Shown here piece by piece: positions 1-12,713 of a stretch of DNA of 55,405 nt. Position 1 is the stretch's first letter. Each line of letters begins with the position of its first letter. Made by a program: the position numbers and the translations under genes. The DNA is from Burkholderiales bacterium (lineage in GTDB: Bacteria; Pseudomonadota; Gammaproteobacteria; Burkholderiales; SG8-39). The stretch spans positions 1-55,405 of the forward strand of contig JAOAFL010000138.1 in the NCBI GenBank assembly GCA_026416295.1, given 5' to 3'. The notes under the pieces were generated by a model that ran no database searches, was not told the DNA's origin, and saw only the letters and a list, made by a program, of their open reading frames with translations.

Positions 1-87
1 GCCGGAATGGCGGAACTGGCAGACGCAGCGGACTCAAAATCCGCCGCCCGCGAGGGCATGAGAGTTCGAGTCTCTCTTCCGGCACCA
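1..87 (+). tRNA. tRNA-Leu, anticodon CAA
   Basis: The acceptor stem pairs positions 1–7 (GCCGGAA) with 77–83 (TTCCGGC), followed by discriminator A84 and an encoded CCA at 85–87. The anticodon stem is 28–32 with 40–44, the seven-base loop is 33–39 and the anticodon CAA is 35–37, reading the UUG codon. A T-arm of five pairs (60–64 with 72–76) carries the TTCGAGT loop. The long variable region between 45 and 59 is the extra arm expected of a class II leucine tRNA. No integrase and no second copy of the 3' end is seen here, so it does not mark an island boundary in this window. Confidence 0.97.
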
Positions 88-147
88 GAACGCGCAAGGC
101 GTCGCCGCCCGGCACGCGGAGCGAATGCGGTGTCGCCGCGCAGCCGA

Positions 148-153
148 TATAAT
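148..153 (+). promoter_or_regulatory. -10 box for the acyl carrier protein gene
   Basis: A perfect TATAAT stands in otherwise GC-rich DNA, 25 bases before the ATG at 179. No good -35 box is seen at the right distance. The expected start of transcription near 160 would leave a leader of about 18 bases. Confidence 0.5.
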
Positions 154-178
154 CGGCGCCCGATCCTTGCGGCCGCCT

Positions 179-424
179 ATGGACACGCTCGCACGAATCA
201 AGGACCTTGCGGCGAAAGAGCTGGGAATCGACGTCGGCAAGCTCGACCCCAACGCGACGTTCGACACGCTCGGCGTCGATTCGCTCTCGTTCGTCGAGTT
301 CATGTTCAAGGTCGAAGACGAGTTCGGCATCAAGGTCTCCGACGAAGAGCTGAACGGCATCAAGTGCTTCGCCGATCTGGAGCGGCTCATCTCGGCCGCG
401 CTCGCCGCCGCCGGCAAGGCCTAG
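179..424 (+). CDS. acyl carrier protein, stand-alone
   Basis: An 81-residue acidic helical protein of usual acyl carrier protein length. The GVDSL motif holds Ser35, which takes the 4'-phosphopantetheine arm, and the following helix (SFVEFMFKVEDEFGI) is the normal partner-binding helix II. It carries growing acyl chains as thioesters in the cytoplasm. The ATG at 179 is preferred over an earlier in-frame ATG at 125 because homology begins at MDTLARIKDLA and a TATAAT box lies between the two. It is followed after 28 bases by a ketoacyl-ACP synthase, and the two probably form an operon closed by the terminator at 1703. The absence of fabD and fabG nearby suggests an accessory ACP rather than the main one of fatty acid synthesis; that is inference. 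Confidence 0.93.
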   Translation: MDTLARIKDLAAKELGIDVGKLDPNATFDTLGVDSLSFVEFMFKVEDEFGIKVSDEELNGIKCFADLERLISAALAAAGKA

Positions 425-452
425 CCGCCGAGCGCGCCGCCGTCCGGTCGGC

Positions 453-1688
453 ATGAACGGGCGGCGCGTCGTCATCACCGGAGTCGGCGTCGTCTCGCCG
501 ATCGGTTGCGACCTCGAGTCGTTCTGGCGCTCGCTCGCGCAGGCGCGCTCCGGGATTCGCCGGCTCCCGCCGGAGGTCGCAGCAAGCGGCGGCGTGCAGG
601 TCGCCGCGCCGGTCGACTGGGACCCGAGTGCGCACTTCCGGGGACCGGAGGCCGCCTCGCTCGACCGGGTTTCGCAGTTTTCGCTCGTCGCCGCAGGGCA
701 GGCGCTCGCGGCCGCCGGCTTCGACCCGGCGCAGGCCGACCGCGACCGCGTCGGCGTCTACTGGGGCACCGGCCTCGGGGGGGCGAACACCCTCGAGACG
801 GCGTACGCGCAGATCTACGGGCGCGGGGACTATCGCCTGCGGCCGCTCACGGTCGTGATGGCGATGAACAACGCCGCCGGCTCGAACGTCGCGCTGCGCT
901 GGGGACTGCGCGGGCCGTTCGCGAACTTTTCGACCGCGTGCTCGTCCTCGGCGATGGCGCTCGGCGAAGCGATGCGCGCGATCCGCGACGGCCGCGCCGA
1001 CGCGATCGTCGCCGGCGGCGCCGAGGCGCTGCTCACGCCCGGCACGCTCGCCGCGTGGCTCGCGGTGCGAACGCTCGCGCCGGCCGATGCGGCAGATCCG
1101 GCCGCCTCGTGCCGGCCGTTTCACCGGCGCCGCGCGGGGCTCGTGCTCGGCGAGGGCGCGGCGGCGTTCGTGCTCGAGGACGAGGCGCACGCGCGCCGGC
1201 GCGGTGCGCCGGTGCTTGCGCGGCTTTCCGGCTACGGCAATACGTGCGACGCGATGCACCTGTCCAAGCCCGACCGCGACGGCCAGATCCGGGCGATGCG
1301 CGCGGCGCTCGCCGATGCGCGCCTTGCGCCGCAGGCGATCGGCTACGTGAACGCCCACGGCACCGCGACGGTCGTCGGCGACCCGATCGAATGCGAGGCG
1401 ATCCGCGCGGTGCTCGGCGAGGCGGCCGAGCGCGTGCCGGTCAGCTCGACCAAGTCGATGCACGGTCACCTGATCGGGGCGGCGGGGGCGCTCGAGCTCG
1501 CGGCGGCGCTGCTCGCGCTCTGCAAGGGGCTGCTTCCGCCGACGGCCTTTCTCGACGATCCGGATCCCGCGTGCGCGGTGCGGCACGTCGCGTGCGCGGC
1601 CGAGCCCGCCGAAGCGGCCCAGGCGGTGATGTCCAGTTCGTTCGCCTTCGGGGGCTCGAACGTCGTGCTGATCGCAGAGCGCGCCTAG
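453..1688 (+). CDS. beta-ketoacyl-ACP synthase, FabF type
   Basis: A 411-residue condensing enzyme of FabF (KAS II) length, which joins malonyl-ACP to an acyl chain by decarboxylative Claisen condensation. The catalytic triad is in place: Cys163 in FSTACSSS, His302 in NAHGTAT and His339 in SMHGHLIGAAG. The N-terminus RRVVITGVGVVSPIG is typical, and the C-terminal SSSFAFGGSN glycine loop is intact. It follows the stand-alone ACP by 28 bases and is followed by a hairpin terminator. The pair probably serves one dedicated acyl product; in this position a role in feeding the RpfF signal synthase is attractive but unproven. The FabF family also contains secondary-metabolite synthases, and sequence alone does not decide which applies. 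Confidence 0.9.
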   Translation: MNGRRVVITGVGVVSPIGCDLESFWRSLAQARSGIRRLPPEVAASGGVQVAAPVDWDPSAHFRGPEAASLDRVSQFSLVAAGQALAAAGFDPAQADRDRVGVYWGTGLGGANTLETAYAQIYGRGDYRLRPLTVVMAMNNAAGSNVALRWGLRGPFANFSTACSSSAMALGEAMRAIRDGRADAIVAGGAEALLTPGTLAAWLAVRTLAPADAADPAASCRPFHRRRAGLVLGEGAAAFVLEDEAHARRRGAPVLARLSGYGNTCDAMHLSKPDRDGQIRAMRAALADARLAPQAIGYVNAHGTATVVGDPIECEAIRAVLGEAAERVPVSSTKSMHGHLIGAAGALELAAALLALCKGLLPPTAFLDDPDPACAVRHVACAAEPAEAAQAVMSSSFAFGGSNVVLIAERA

Positions 1689-1702
1689 CGGCGCGCGCCG
1701 CG

Positions 1703-1731
1703 CCGCCGCCCCCGGGCCTGCGGCGGTTTTT
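1703..1731 (+). terminator. Rho-independent terminator after the ketoacyl synthase gene
   Basis: CCGCCGC at 1703–1709 pairs with GCGGCGG at 1720–1726 across a ten-base loop and is followed directly by five T (1727–1731). It lies 15 bases past the synthase stop codon and separates the ACP/synthase pair from rpfGC. Confidence 0.65.
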
Positions 1732-1758
1732 CCTGCGCCGGCGTCGGAAATTCTTGGC

Positions 1759-1788
1759 TGGACACCGCCGCCCCGCCGGGCGTAGGCT
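1759..1788 (+). promoter_or_regulatory. candidate sigma-70 promoter for rpfGC
   Basis: TGGACA at 1759–1764 and TAGGCT at 1783–1788 are 18 bases apart. The rpfG start codon is at 1824 with a GGGAGG ribosome site. The match is moderate, and the preceding terminator makes a promoter here necessary. Confidence 0.4.
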
Positions 1789-1823
1789 CTCGCGGCGCAC
1801 CAGATCGCCCGGGAGGAAAACGC

Positions 1824-2917
1824 ATGGCCAAGGCACGGCTCCTGCTGCTGCCCAACGCTCGCAACACGATCATGATCGTGGACGACCAGTCCACCGGGCG
1901 CGCGATCCTCGAGCAGATGGTGCGCAGCCTGGACGACAGGGTCGTCGTCGAGGGCTTCGCGCGGCCGGTCGACGCGGTGGTATGGGCGACGCGCAACGTC
2001 GCCGACCTGGTGCTCGTCGATTACCTCATGCCCGAGATCAACGGCATCGAGCTCGCCGAGCGGCTGCGGGCACTGCCCGGCTACGAGCACGTGCCGATCG
2101 TGATGGTCACCGCGCAGGAAGACAAGGCGGTGCGCTACGCGGCGCTCGATGCCGGCATCACCGACTTCCTGATCAAGCCGGTCGATGCGCGCGAGTGCCT
2201 CGCGCGCTGCCGCAACCTGCTCACTCTGCGGCGCCAGCAGCTCGCGCTCGAGGACCGGCGCAAGCTGCTCGAGGGCATGGTGGACGAGGCGACGCGCGAG
2301 ATCCGCGAACGCGAAAAGGAGACGCTGCTGCGCCTTGCGCGCGCCGGCGAGTTCCGCGACGAGGAAACCGGCTTTCACCTCATCCGCATGGCGCGCTACT
2401 CGCGGCTGATCGCCAACGCGATCGGGCTGGAGCGCGACGAAGCCGAAACGATCGAGCTCGCCGCGCCGCTGCACGACATCGGCAAGATCGGCATCCCGGA
2501 CGGCATCCTGCTCAAGCCCGGACGGCTGGACGAGCCCGACTGGACGGTCATGAAGCGCCATCCGCTGATCGGGCACGAGATCCTGAAAGGCAGCGCGTCG
2601 AAATACGTGCGCATGGGCGCGCTGATCGCGCTCGGGCACCACGAGCGCTACGACGGCAAGGGCTATCCGAGCGGGCTGGACGGCGACCATATCCCGCTCT
2701 GCGCCCGCATTGTCGCGGTCGCCGACGTCTACGACGCGCTCACCTCGCGCCGCCCGTACAAGAAGGCGTGGCGCCCGGAGGAGGCGTTCGAGTACCTGCG
2801 CGCGCAGCGCGGCAAGCATTTCGATCCGGCGCTCGTGGACGCCTTCCTCGGCATGAAGGAAAAAGTGCTCGAGGTGCAGCGCGACCTGCAGGACGTCGCC
2901 TCCGAGGCGGGGGGCTG

Positions 2918-2918
<1 letters not shown>
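1824..2918 (+). CDS. rpfG: RpfG-type response regulator with HD-GYP cyclic-di-GMP phosphodiesterase domain
   Basis: A 364-residue two-domain protein. Residues 14–130 form a receiver with acidic pocket Asp20/Asp21, phospho-acceptor Asp66 (VLVDYLMP) and Lys118. After a helical linker, residues 170–355 form an HD-GYP domain with His217-Asp218 in PLHDIGKIGIP and GYP at 280–282 in HHERYDGKGYP. HD-GYP enzymes hydrolyse cyclic-di-GMP in the cytoplasm; in the DSF pathway the kinase RpfC switches RpfG on by phosphorylation. The stop codon overlaps the rpfC start (ATGA), so the two are translationally coupled. RpfG lies before RpfC here, the reverse of the Xanthomonas order. A generic HD-GYP regulator is the alternative, but the coupled RpfC and the nearby RpfF make RpfG likely. 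Confidence 0.9.
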
Positions 2919-5421
<2,503 letters not shown>

Positions 5422-5425
<4 letters not shown>

Positions 5426-6348
5426 CGCGCCGCCACCGCGAGCCGGGGGGCGCCGACAGCGGCACGAGCGCTGCGCTCGAGGCGCTCCTGCTGGGCGCGC
5501 ACCAGCCGCTCCATCATGCGCAGGTCGCGCTCCTCCAGGCGCATCGCGCACTCGACCCAGGTGCCGACCACCGCGTCGAGTTCGGCGCGCGTGAGCGGAA
5601 ACACCTGCTTGCGCGCCTGCATCACCGCCTGGAACCCGACCCGCCGGCGCGCGTTCTTCAGGATCCAGTCGCGCACCGCCGCCTCGCCTTCGCCCTCTTT
5701 TGCGAGCACGTCGACGATGCCCATCTCGTGCAGGCGCGCCGCCGGCAGCACGCGCCCGGAGAGAATCAGCTCCTCGGCGAGCCGCGGGCCGACGCGCCGC
5801 GCAAGCAGGCTGTAGGCGCCCATGCCGGGAAACAGGTTGAACAGGATCTCCGGCAGTCCCATCGTCGCCGATTCCTCGGCGACGATGACGTCGGAGGCGA
5901 GCGCGGTCTCGAAGCCGCCGCCCAGCGCTTCGCCCTGCACGAGCGAAATCGTCGTCAGCTCCGGGCAGCCGTAGTTCTGCACGCGCGCGTGGATGTTGTC
6001 GATGCACAGCGCGGCATAGCGCGCGAGCGCGTCGCGATCGCGCGCCTTGATGAGCAGCAGAAACAGGCCGATGTCGCCGCCGAGGTTGAACACGCGCGGC
6101 ACGCGCGAGGCGGCGACGTAGTAGTGCACCTTGTAGCGCGTGCCCTCGCATTCGACGGTGCCGCCGCCGGCGCGCAGCGCATCGCCGAAATCGCGGATCG
6201 ACTTCAGCAGCCCGGGCGTGAAGCACGGGATGCCGCGCTGGCGCATGTAGCCCCAGACGGTGCCGATCGCCGGCTCGAACTCGTATTCCAGCTCCGGATA
6301 TGTCGCGCAGGCGAGCCGCAGACCCGCGACGTCGTTCATGCTCGTCAT
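5422..6348 (-). CDS. rpfF: DSF synthase RpfF, crotonase family
   Basis: 308 residues of crotonase fold. RpfF converts a 3-hydroxyacyl-ACP to the cis-2-unsaturated fatty acid signal by dehydration followed by thioester cleavage. The two catalytic glutamates of the family are present with the correct spacing of 20: Glu147 in GGGFE and Glu167 in MGLPE, followed by the RpfF signature ILFNLFPGMGAYS. The start at 6348 is chosen over an in-frame ATG at 6423 because GGGAGG lies just ahead of it and homology begins there. The gene is convergent with rpfC and shares its stop palindrome. Upstream is a 204-base divergent space towards the hydrolase gene. No rpfB (acyl-CoA ligase) is seen nearby. Confidence 0.93.
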
Positions 6349-6490
6349 GGCTGTCCTCCCAAGTGCTCGTACGGAAACGACCGATCCCTCGGCGCCGGTC
6401 CGCCCGACGCCGTCGGGATCCATTAGACGCCGCCGATGTTACCGGCGCAAATGCGCGCGCCGGCGCAAAGCGCGCGTGCGAAGGCCCTTG

Positions 6491-6496
6491 TATCAT
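6491..6496 (+). promoter_or_regulatory. -10 box in the rpfF/hydrolase intergenic space
   Basis: TATCAT, an AT-rich island on the hydrolase side of the 204-base divergent space 6349–6552, about 57 bases before the hydrolase start. No convincing -35 box is seen. On the minus strand TCTAAT near 6421–6426 could serve rpfF. Nothing else is recognisable in this space. Confidence 0.35.
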
Positions 6497-6552
6497 TCGC
6501 ACCACGCGCGCGGGCGAGCGTTCGCGACGCCGGTGCGCGGCTCTCGCAAACG

Positions 6553-7518
6553 ATGCGGCCGGTGTCAGCGGATTTCGACGACGCGCCCGATCCGGCGGTC
6601 GAGGAACAGCCCGTGCGGCTGACCGCCGCCGACGGCTGTGCGCTCGGTGCCTGTCTGTATCGGCCGCGCGCCGAGGCGCCCGCGCAGCGGGTCGCGGTCG
6701 TGCACGGGGGCGCAGGCATCCCCGCGCGCTACTACCGGCGGTTCGCGCGCTTCCTCGCGCGCGAAGGCATCGCGGTGCTGCTCTACGACTACCGCGGGAT
6801 CGGCGCCTCGCGCCCGCCGACGCTGCGCGGATTTTGCGCGCAGGTCGAAGACTGGGCCGAATACGACTGCAGCGCCGCGATCGCCTGGCTGCGCGCGCGC
6901 TATCCGAGCGCGGAGCTGATCGGCATCGCGCATTCGGTCGGCGCGCTGCTCTTCGGCGGCGCGGACAACGCCGGCGAGCAGGCGCGCCTCGTCCTCGTCG
7001 GCGCGCACACCGGCTACTACGGCGACTACCGCCCGCTCTACCGCCTGCCGATGGCGCTGCTCTGGCACGGCGTGATGCCGGTGCTCACGCGCTTCGTCGG
7101 CTATTTCCCGGCGCGCCGGCTGGGGCTCGGCGACGACATACCCGCCGGCGTCGCGCTGCAGTGGGCCTCGCGCCGCCGCGCCGAAGTGCGCTCGGCCGCC
7201 GGCGCCGGCGAGCGCACCGAGCGGTTGCTCGCGCGCTGCGCATCGCTCGCGCGCCCGGCGCTCGTGCTGCGCTTCAGCGACGACGCGTTCGCGACCGCCG
7301 CCGGCACCCGCCGGCTGCTCGGCTATTACCCGAGGCTTTCGCCCGAGCACGTCGAGTGGCGGCCCGAGGAGCTCGGCGTGCGCCGGATCGGCCATTTCGG
7401 GTTCTTCGGTCGGCGCGTCGGCGCGCTCGCCTGGCCCCGGCTGCGCGACTGGGTGCGCGCGCCGCACGGCGCGCTCGCCGTCCCGCGCGCGGCGCCGCTC
7501 GCGGCGCGCCCGGCGTGA
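6553..7518 (+). CDS. alpha/beta hydrolase
   Basis: 321 residues with an alpha/beta hydrolase core. The strand and oxyanion region VAVVHGGAGIPARYY (47–61) is followed by YDYRGIGAS and a nucleophile elbow AHSVGAL with Ser128, where the usual first Gly of GxSxG is Ala. Late Asp (FSDDAF) and His (IGHFGFFG) complete a plausible triad. No signal peptide. The start at 6553 is chosen because the in-frame extension to 6436 is low-complexity. The stop overlaps the GTG start of the gamma-glutamyltransferase-like gene (GTGA), so they are co-translated. It is divergent from rpfF; a role in handling the fatty-acid signal or its thioesters is possible but only a guess. The substrate is unknown. Confidence 0.8.
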   Translation: MRPVSADFDDAPDPAVEEQPVRLTAADGCALGACLYRPRAEAPAQRVAVVHGGAGIPARYYRRFARFLAREGIAVLLYDYRGIGASRPPTLRGFCAQVEDWAEYDCSAAIAWLRARYPSAELIGIAHSVGALLFGGADNAGEQARLVLVGAHTGYYGDYRPLYRLPMALLWHGVMPVLTRFVGYFPARRLGLGDDIPAGVALQWASRRRAEVRSAAGAGERTERLLARCASLARPALVLRFSDDAFATAAGTRRLLGYYPRLSPEHVEWRPEELGVRRIGHFGFFGRRVGALAWPRLRDWVRAPHGALAVPRAAPLAARPA

Positions 7519-9116
7519 TTGCCGCGAGCTACGCGCGGCGCGGCGTCGCGGTAGCGCCGCATGCGCTCGCGGCGCAGTCCGCGCTCGCGGTGCTGCGCGA
7601 AGGCGGCAACGCGGTCGAGGCGATGGTGGCGGCGGCGGCGACGATCGCCGTCGTCTATCCGCACATGAACGGGATAGGCGGCGACGCGTTCTGGCTGATC
7701 CTTTCGCCCGATCGGCCGCCGGTCGCGATCGACGCGAGCGGCCCGGCGGCGCGGGCAGCGAGCGTCGCGTTCTACCGCGCGCAGGGGTTCGACGCCGTTC
7801 CGGTGCGCGGCCCGCTCGCGGCGAACACCGTCGCCGGCGCGGTCGCCGGCTGGGATTGCGCGCTCGCTCTCGCGCGCGCGTGCTGGGGCGCGCGCCTGCC
7901 GCTCGCGCGGCTCCTCGAAGACGCGATCCATTACGCCGAGCAGGGCGTGCCGGTCGCCGCGAGTCTCGCCGCGAGCCTCGGCGCAAAGGGCGCCGAGCTC
8001 GCGCCGTTGCCGGGCTTTGCGGCGCGGTTTCTTCCCGGCGGCGAGGCGCCCCGCGCCGGCACGCTGCTTCGCCAGCCGATGCTCGGTGCGACGCTGCGGC
8101 GCCTCGCCGAGGCGGGGCTTGCGGATTTCTACCGGGGCGAGGTCGCGCGCTCGATCGCGCAGGACCTCGCCGCGCTCGGCAGCCCGCTCGCGCTCGCGGA
8201 CCTGGAGGACTACCGCGCGCGCGAGACCCGGCCGCTCGAGCTCGCGCACTCGGCCGGCACGCTCTACAACACGAGCGCGCCGACGCAAGGGGCCGTCTCG
8301 CTCGCGATCCTCGGCATCCTCGACCGCGTCGGCCTGGAGCGCCTGCGCTGCGACAGCGCCGATCACGTGCACGCGGTCGTCGAGGCGACCAAGGCGGCGT
8401 TCGTCGACATCCGCGACCCGCACCTGACGGATCCGGCGGACATGACGGTCGAGCCGCAGGCGCTCCTTGACCCGGCGCGGCTTGCGCGCCTTGCCGCCGG
8501 CATCGATCCTGCGCGCGCGCGCCCCTGGCCCGGCGCGACCGCGCCCGGCGGCACGATCTGGATGGGCGTTATCGACAGCGCCGGGCGCGCCGTGAGCTTC
8601 ATCCAGAGCCTCTATCACGAGTTCGGCTCCGGGGTGGTGCTCGCCGGCACGCACGTCAACTGGCAGAACCGCGGCGCGAGCTTTTCGCTCGCCGAGACGC
8701 ATGTCAACCGGCTGCGCCCGGGCAAGAAGCCGTTTCACACGCTCAACCCGGCGGCGGCACGCCTTCGCGACGGTCGCACCATGGTCTACGGCACGATGGG
8801 CGGCGACGGGCAGCCGCAGACGCAGGCGGCGGTGTTTACGCGCTACGCGGTCTTCGGCCGGCCGCTCGGCGAGGCGATCTGGGCGCCGCGCTGGCTGCTC
8901 GGGCGCACCTGGGGTTCGGCCTCCGAGACGCTCAAGCTGGAAGCGCGGTTCGGGGCGGACGTCGTCGCGGCGCTGCGCGCGCGCGGGCACGCGCTCGAGC
9001 TGCTCGGCGAGTTCGACGAGCGCATGGGGCACGCGGGGGCGGCGGTGCGCGACGCCGACGGCGTCCTCGAAGCCGCGGCCGACCCGCGCGGCGACGGCGC
9101 CGTCGCCGGCTTCTGA
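7515..9116 (+). CDS. gamma-glutamyltransferase family Ntn hydrolase
   Basis: 533 residues with GTG start overlapping the hydrolase stop (GTGA). The N-terminal part (ALAVLREGGNAVEAMVAAA, GIGGDAFWL) and the C-terminal MGGDGQPQTQA segment are hallmarks of the gamma-glutamyltranspeptidase family. The autocatalytic nucleophile is most likely Thr347 in PGGTIWMGVID; classical enzymes have Thr-Thr-His at this point, so this is a divergent subfamily. There is no signal peptide, whereas the glutathione-degrading enzymes are periplasmic, so a cytoplasmic role on another gamma-glutamyl or cephalosporin-like amide is likely. Length fits the family. Function beyond amide hydrolysis or transfer cannot be set from sequence. 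Confidence 0.85.
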   Translation: MIAASYARRGVAVAPHALAAQSALAVLREGGNAVEAMVAAAATIAVVYPHMNGIGGDAFWLILSPDRPPVAIDASGPAARAASVAFYRAQGFDAVPVRGPLAANTVAGAVAGWDCALALARACWGARLPLARLLEDAIHYAEQGVPVAASLAASLGAKGAELAPLPGFAARFLPGGEAPRAGTLLRQPMLGATLRRLAEAGLADFYRGEVARSIAQDLAALGSPLALADLEDYRARETRPLELAHSAGTLYNTSAPTQGAVSLAILGILDRVGLERLRCDSADHVHAVVEATKAAFVDIRDPHLTDPADMTVEPQALLDPARLARLAAGIDPARARPWPGATAPGGTIWMGVIDSAGRAVSFIQSLYHEFGSGVVLAGTHVNWQNRGASFSLAETHVNRLRPGKKPFHTLNPAAARLRDGRTMVYGTMGGDGQPQTQAAVFTRYAVFGRPLGEAIWAPRWLLGRTWGSASETLKLEARFGADVVAALRARGHALELLGEFDERMGHAGAAVRDADGVLEAAADPRGDGAVAGF

Positions 9117-9202
9117 GCGCGCGCGGGGACGCCCGGTAGCGGCGCCGCGCGACATCGGTTAGAGTTCCGCCGATTCCCAGCGCAGCGTGGCACGAGGCGC
9201 GC

Positions 9203-10878
<1,676 letters not shown>

Positions 10879-10882
<4 letters not shown>

Positions 10883-11358
10883 GGCAACCGCTCGATGCGC
10901 TGGCCGGCGCAGGCCGCGAGCAGCGCGAGCACCGGTCCGCGGCCCGGCACGTGCGCCTCGCGCGCGATCTCGGCGAGCGGGGCGAGCACGAACGCGCGCT
11001 CGTGCATCCGCGGGTGCGGCACCGCCAGCTCGGCGCTCGCGACCGTTTCCTCGCCGTAGAGCAGAAGGTCGAGGTCGAGCGTGCGCGGGGCGCCGGGAAA
11101 CGGCCGCGTGCGGCCGTGGCGCTCCTCGATCGCGCGCAGCGCCGCGAGCAGCGCGTGCGCGTCGAGCCCGGTGTCGAGCGCGGCGACCGCGTTCAGGAAG
11201 TCCGGCTGTTCGGGGCAGCCGAGCGGCGCGCTGCGATAGACGCTCGAGCGCGCCGCGAGCCGCGTGCGCGGCAGGCGCGCGAGCGCCTCGAACGCGCGCT
11301 CGATCTGCGCGCGCGGATCCTCGAGGTTGGATCCGAGGCCGACGTAGGCGCGCGTCAC
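10879..11358 (-). CDS. folK: HPPK, 6-hydroxymethyl-7,8-dihydropterin pyrophosphokinase
   Basis: 159 residues with GTG start at 11358 overlapping the pcnB stop (GTGA). It transfers pyrophosphate from ATP to hydroxymethyl-dihydropterin in folate synthesis. Motifs are YVGLGSNLEDPRAQI, SSVYRSAPLG, FLNAV and PRTLDLDLLLYG (metal and pterin site), then VPHPRMHERAFVLAPL. A longer open frame upstream is an extension into pcnB without homology. It lies inside the hda–panC operon. Confidence 0.95.
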
Positions 11359-12701
11359 GGGGCCGGGGCCGGGGCGGCGGCCGCCTTGCGCGCGCGTCGG
11401 CGCCGGCGGCGACGCTTCGCGGGCGCGGGCGCCGGCGCGAGCATCGCGCGGCGCGTCTCGGCGTCGGCGCTCTGGAACGCGCGCCACCAGTTCTCCAGTT
11501 CCGCCGGCACTTCGCCGCTCGCCGCGCGCAACGCGAGAAAGTCGTACCCCATGCGAAAGCGCGGCGCCTCGAGCAGGCGCAGCGGCCGGCTGCCGGTGCG
11601 CTGCTCGAAGCGCGGCTGCATCGCCCAGATCTCGCGCATCGTCGCGGTGAAACGCCGCGGGATCGCCAGCTTCTCGCATTGCGTGTCGAGCACCTCGTCC
11701 ATCGCCGCCGCGAGCGCCGGAATCGGCCGCAGCCCCGCGCGCTCGCGCGCCCGCCAGGCCGCGAGCACCTGATGCCAGAGCAGCGCGGCGAACAGAAACG
11801 CCGGCGACACCGGGCGCCCGGTCTGCACGCGCTCGTCGGTCTGCGCGAGCGCGAGCGTCACGAACCGCTCGCCGAGCGGCTGCTCGAGGATGACGTCAAG
11901 GAGCGGCAGCAGCCCGTGCGACAGGCCCTCGTCGCGCAGCTGCCGCAGGCAGGCGCTCGCGTGCCCCGAAAGGAGCAGCTTCAGCATCTCCTCGAACAGG
12001 CGCGCCGCCGGCACGTGCTCAAGGAGCGGCGCCAAGCGCCGGATCGGCGCGCGCGTCGCCGGGTCGATCGTCAGGCCGAGCTTCGCCGCAAGGCGCACCG
12101 CGCGCAGCATCCGCACCGGATCCTCGCGGTAGCGTGCCTCCGGATCGCCGATCATGCGCAGCACCCGCTTTTTCAGGTCGGCGAGGCCGCCGTGGGAATC
12201 GACCACCTCCTCGGTCGCCGGGTCGTAATAGAGCGCGTTGACGGTGAAGTCGCGCCGCCGCGCGTCCTCTTCCTGCGTGCCGAAGACGTTGTCGCGCAGC
12301 ACGCGCCCGTGCTCGTCGCGGACCAGGCCGTCGTCGTCGCCCTGCGCGTCGCCGTTCGCGATGCCGCGGAAGGTCGACACTTCGACCGTCTCGCCGCCGA
12401 CGATCACGTGCACCAGGCGGAAGCGCCGGCCGATCAGCAGCGCGCGGCGAAAGAGGGGTTTCACCTGCTCGGGGCGCGCGTCGGTCGCCACGTCGAAGTC
12501 CTTCGGCGCGATGCCGAGCAGCAGGTCGCGCACCGCACCGCCGACGATGTAGGCGGCGTAGCCGTGCGCGGCGAGCACCTCGCAGACCTTGCGCGCGGCC
12601 GGGCTGATGCGTTCGCGGGCGATGCCGTGGCGCGCACGCGGCACGCGCGCGGGCACCGCCTCGTCCAGGCCGAGCACGCGCCGGATAAAGCGCCGGATCA
12701 T
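11355..12701 (-). CDS. pcnB: poly(A) polymerase I
   Basis: 448 residues. It adds 3' poly(A) tails that mark RNAs for decay. The nucleotidyltransferase signature YIVGGAVRDLLLG followed by PKDFDVATDA supplies the catalytic Asp pair; the RRDFTVNALYYD and RYREDPVRMLRAVR regions follow. The C-terminal end is a lysine/arginine-rich tail (KRRRRRRRARK), as in proteobacterial PcnB. Cognate tRNA nucleotidyltransferase is the alternative, but the length and basic tail favour PcnB. A GATAAT box on the minus strand at 12713–12718, only 11 bases from the ATG, suggests an internal promoter. Confidence 0.94.
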   Translation of the reverse strand: MIRRFIRRVLGLDEAVPARVPRARHGIARERISPAARKVCEVLAAHGYAAYIVGGAVRDLLLGIAPKDFDVATDARPEQVKPLFRRALLIGRRFRLVHVIVGGETVEVSTFRGIANGDAQGDDDGLVRDEHGRVLRDNVFGTQEEDARRRDFTVNALYYDPATEEVVDSHGGLADLKKRVLRMIGDPEARYREDPVRMLRAVRLAAKLGLTIDPATRAPIRRLAPLLEHVPAARLFEEMLKLLLSGHASACLRQLRDEGLSHGLLPLLDVILEQPLGERFVTLALAQTDERVQTGRPVSPAFLFAALLWHQVLAAWRARERAGLRPIPALAAAMDEVLDTQCEKLAIPRRFTATMREIWAMQPRFEQRTGSRPLRLLEAPRFRMGYDFLALRAASGEVPAELENWWRAFQSADAETRRAMLAPAPAPAKRRRRRRRARKAAAAPAPAP

Positions 12702-12713
12702 CGCGGGCGCGGA

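Noticed and set aside
1-87. tRNA-Leu as attachment site of a genomic island
   Set aside because: No repeat of the tRNA 3' end, no integrase, and no change of base composition is visible in the window.
6348-6423. Longer N-terminus for RpfF from the ATG at 6423
   Set aside because: The extra 25 residues have no homology, and the strong GGGAGG site fits only the ATG at 6348.
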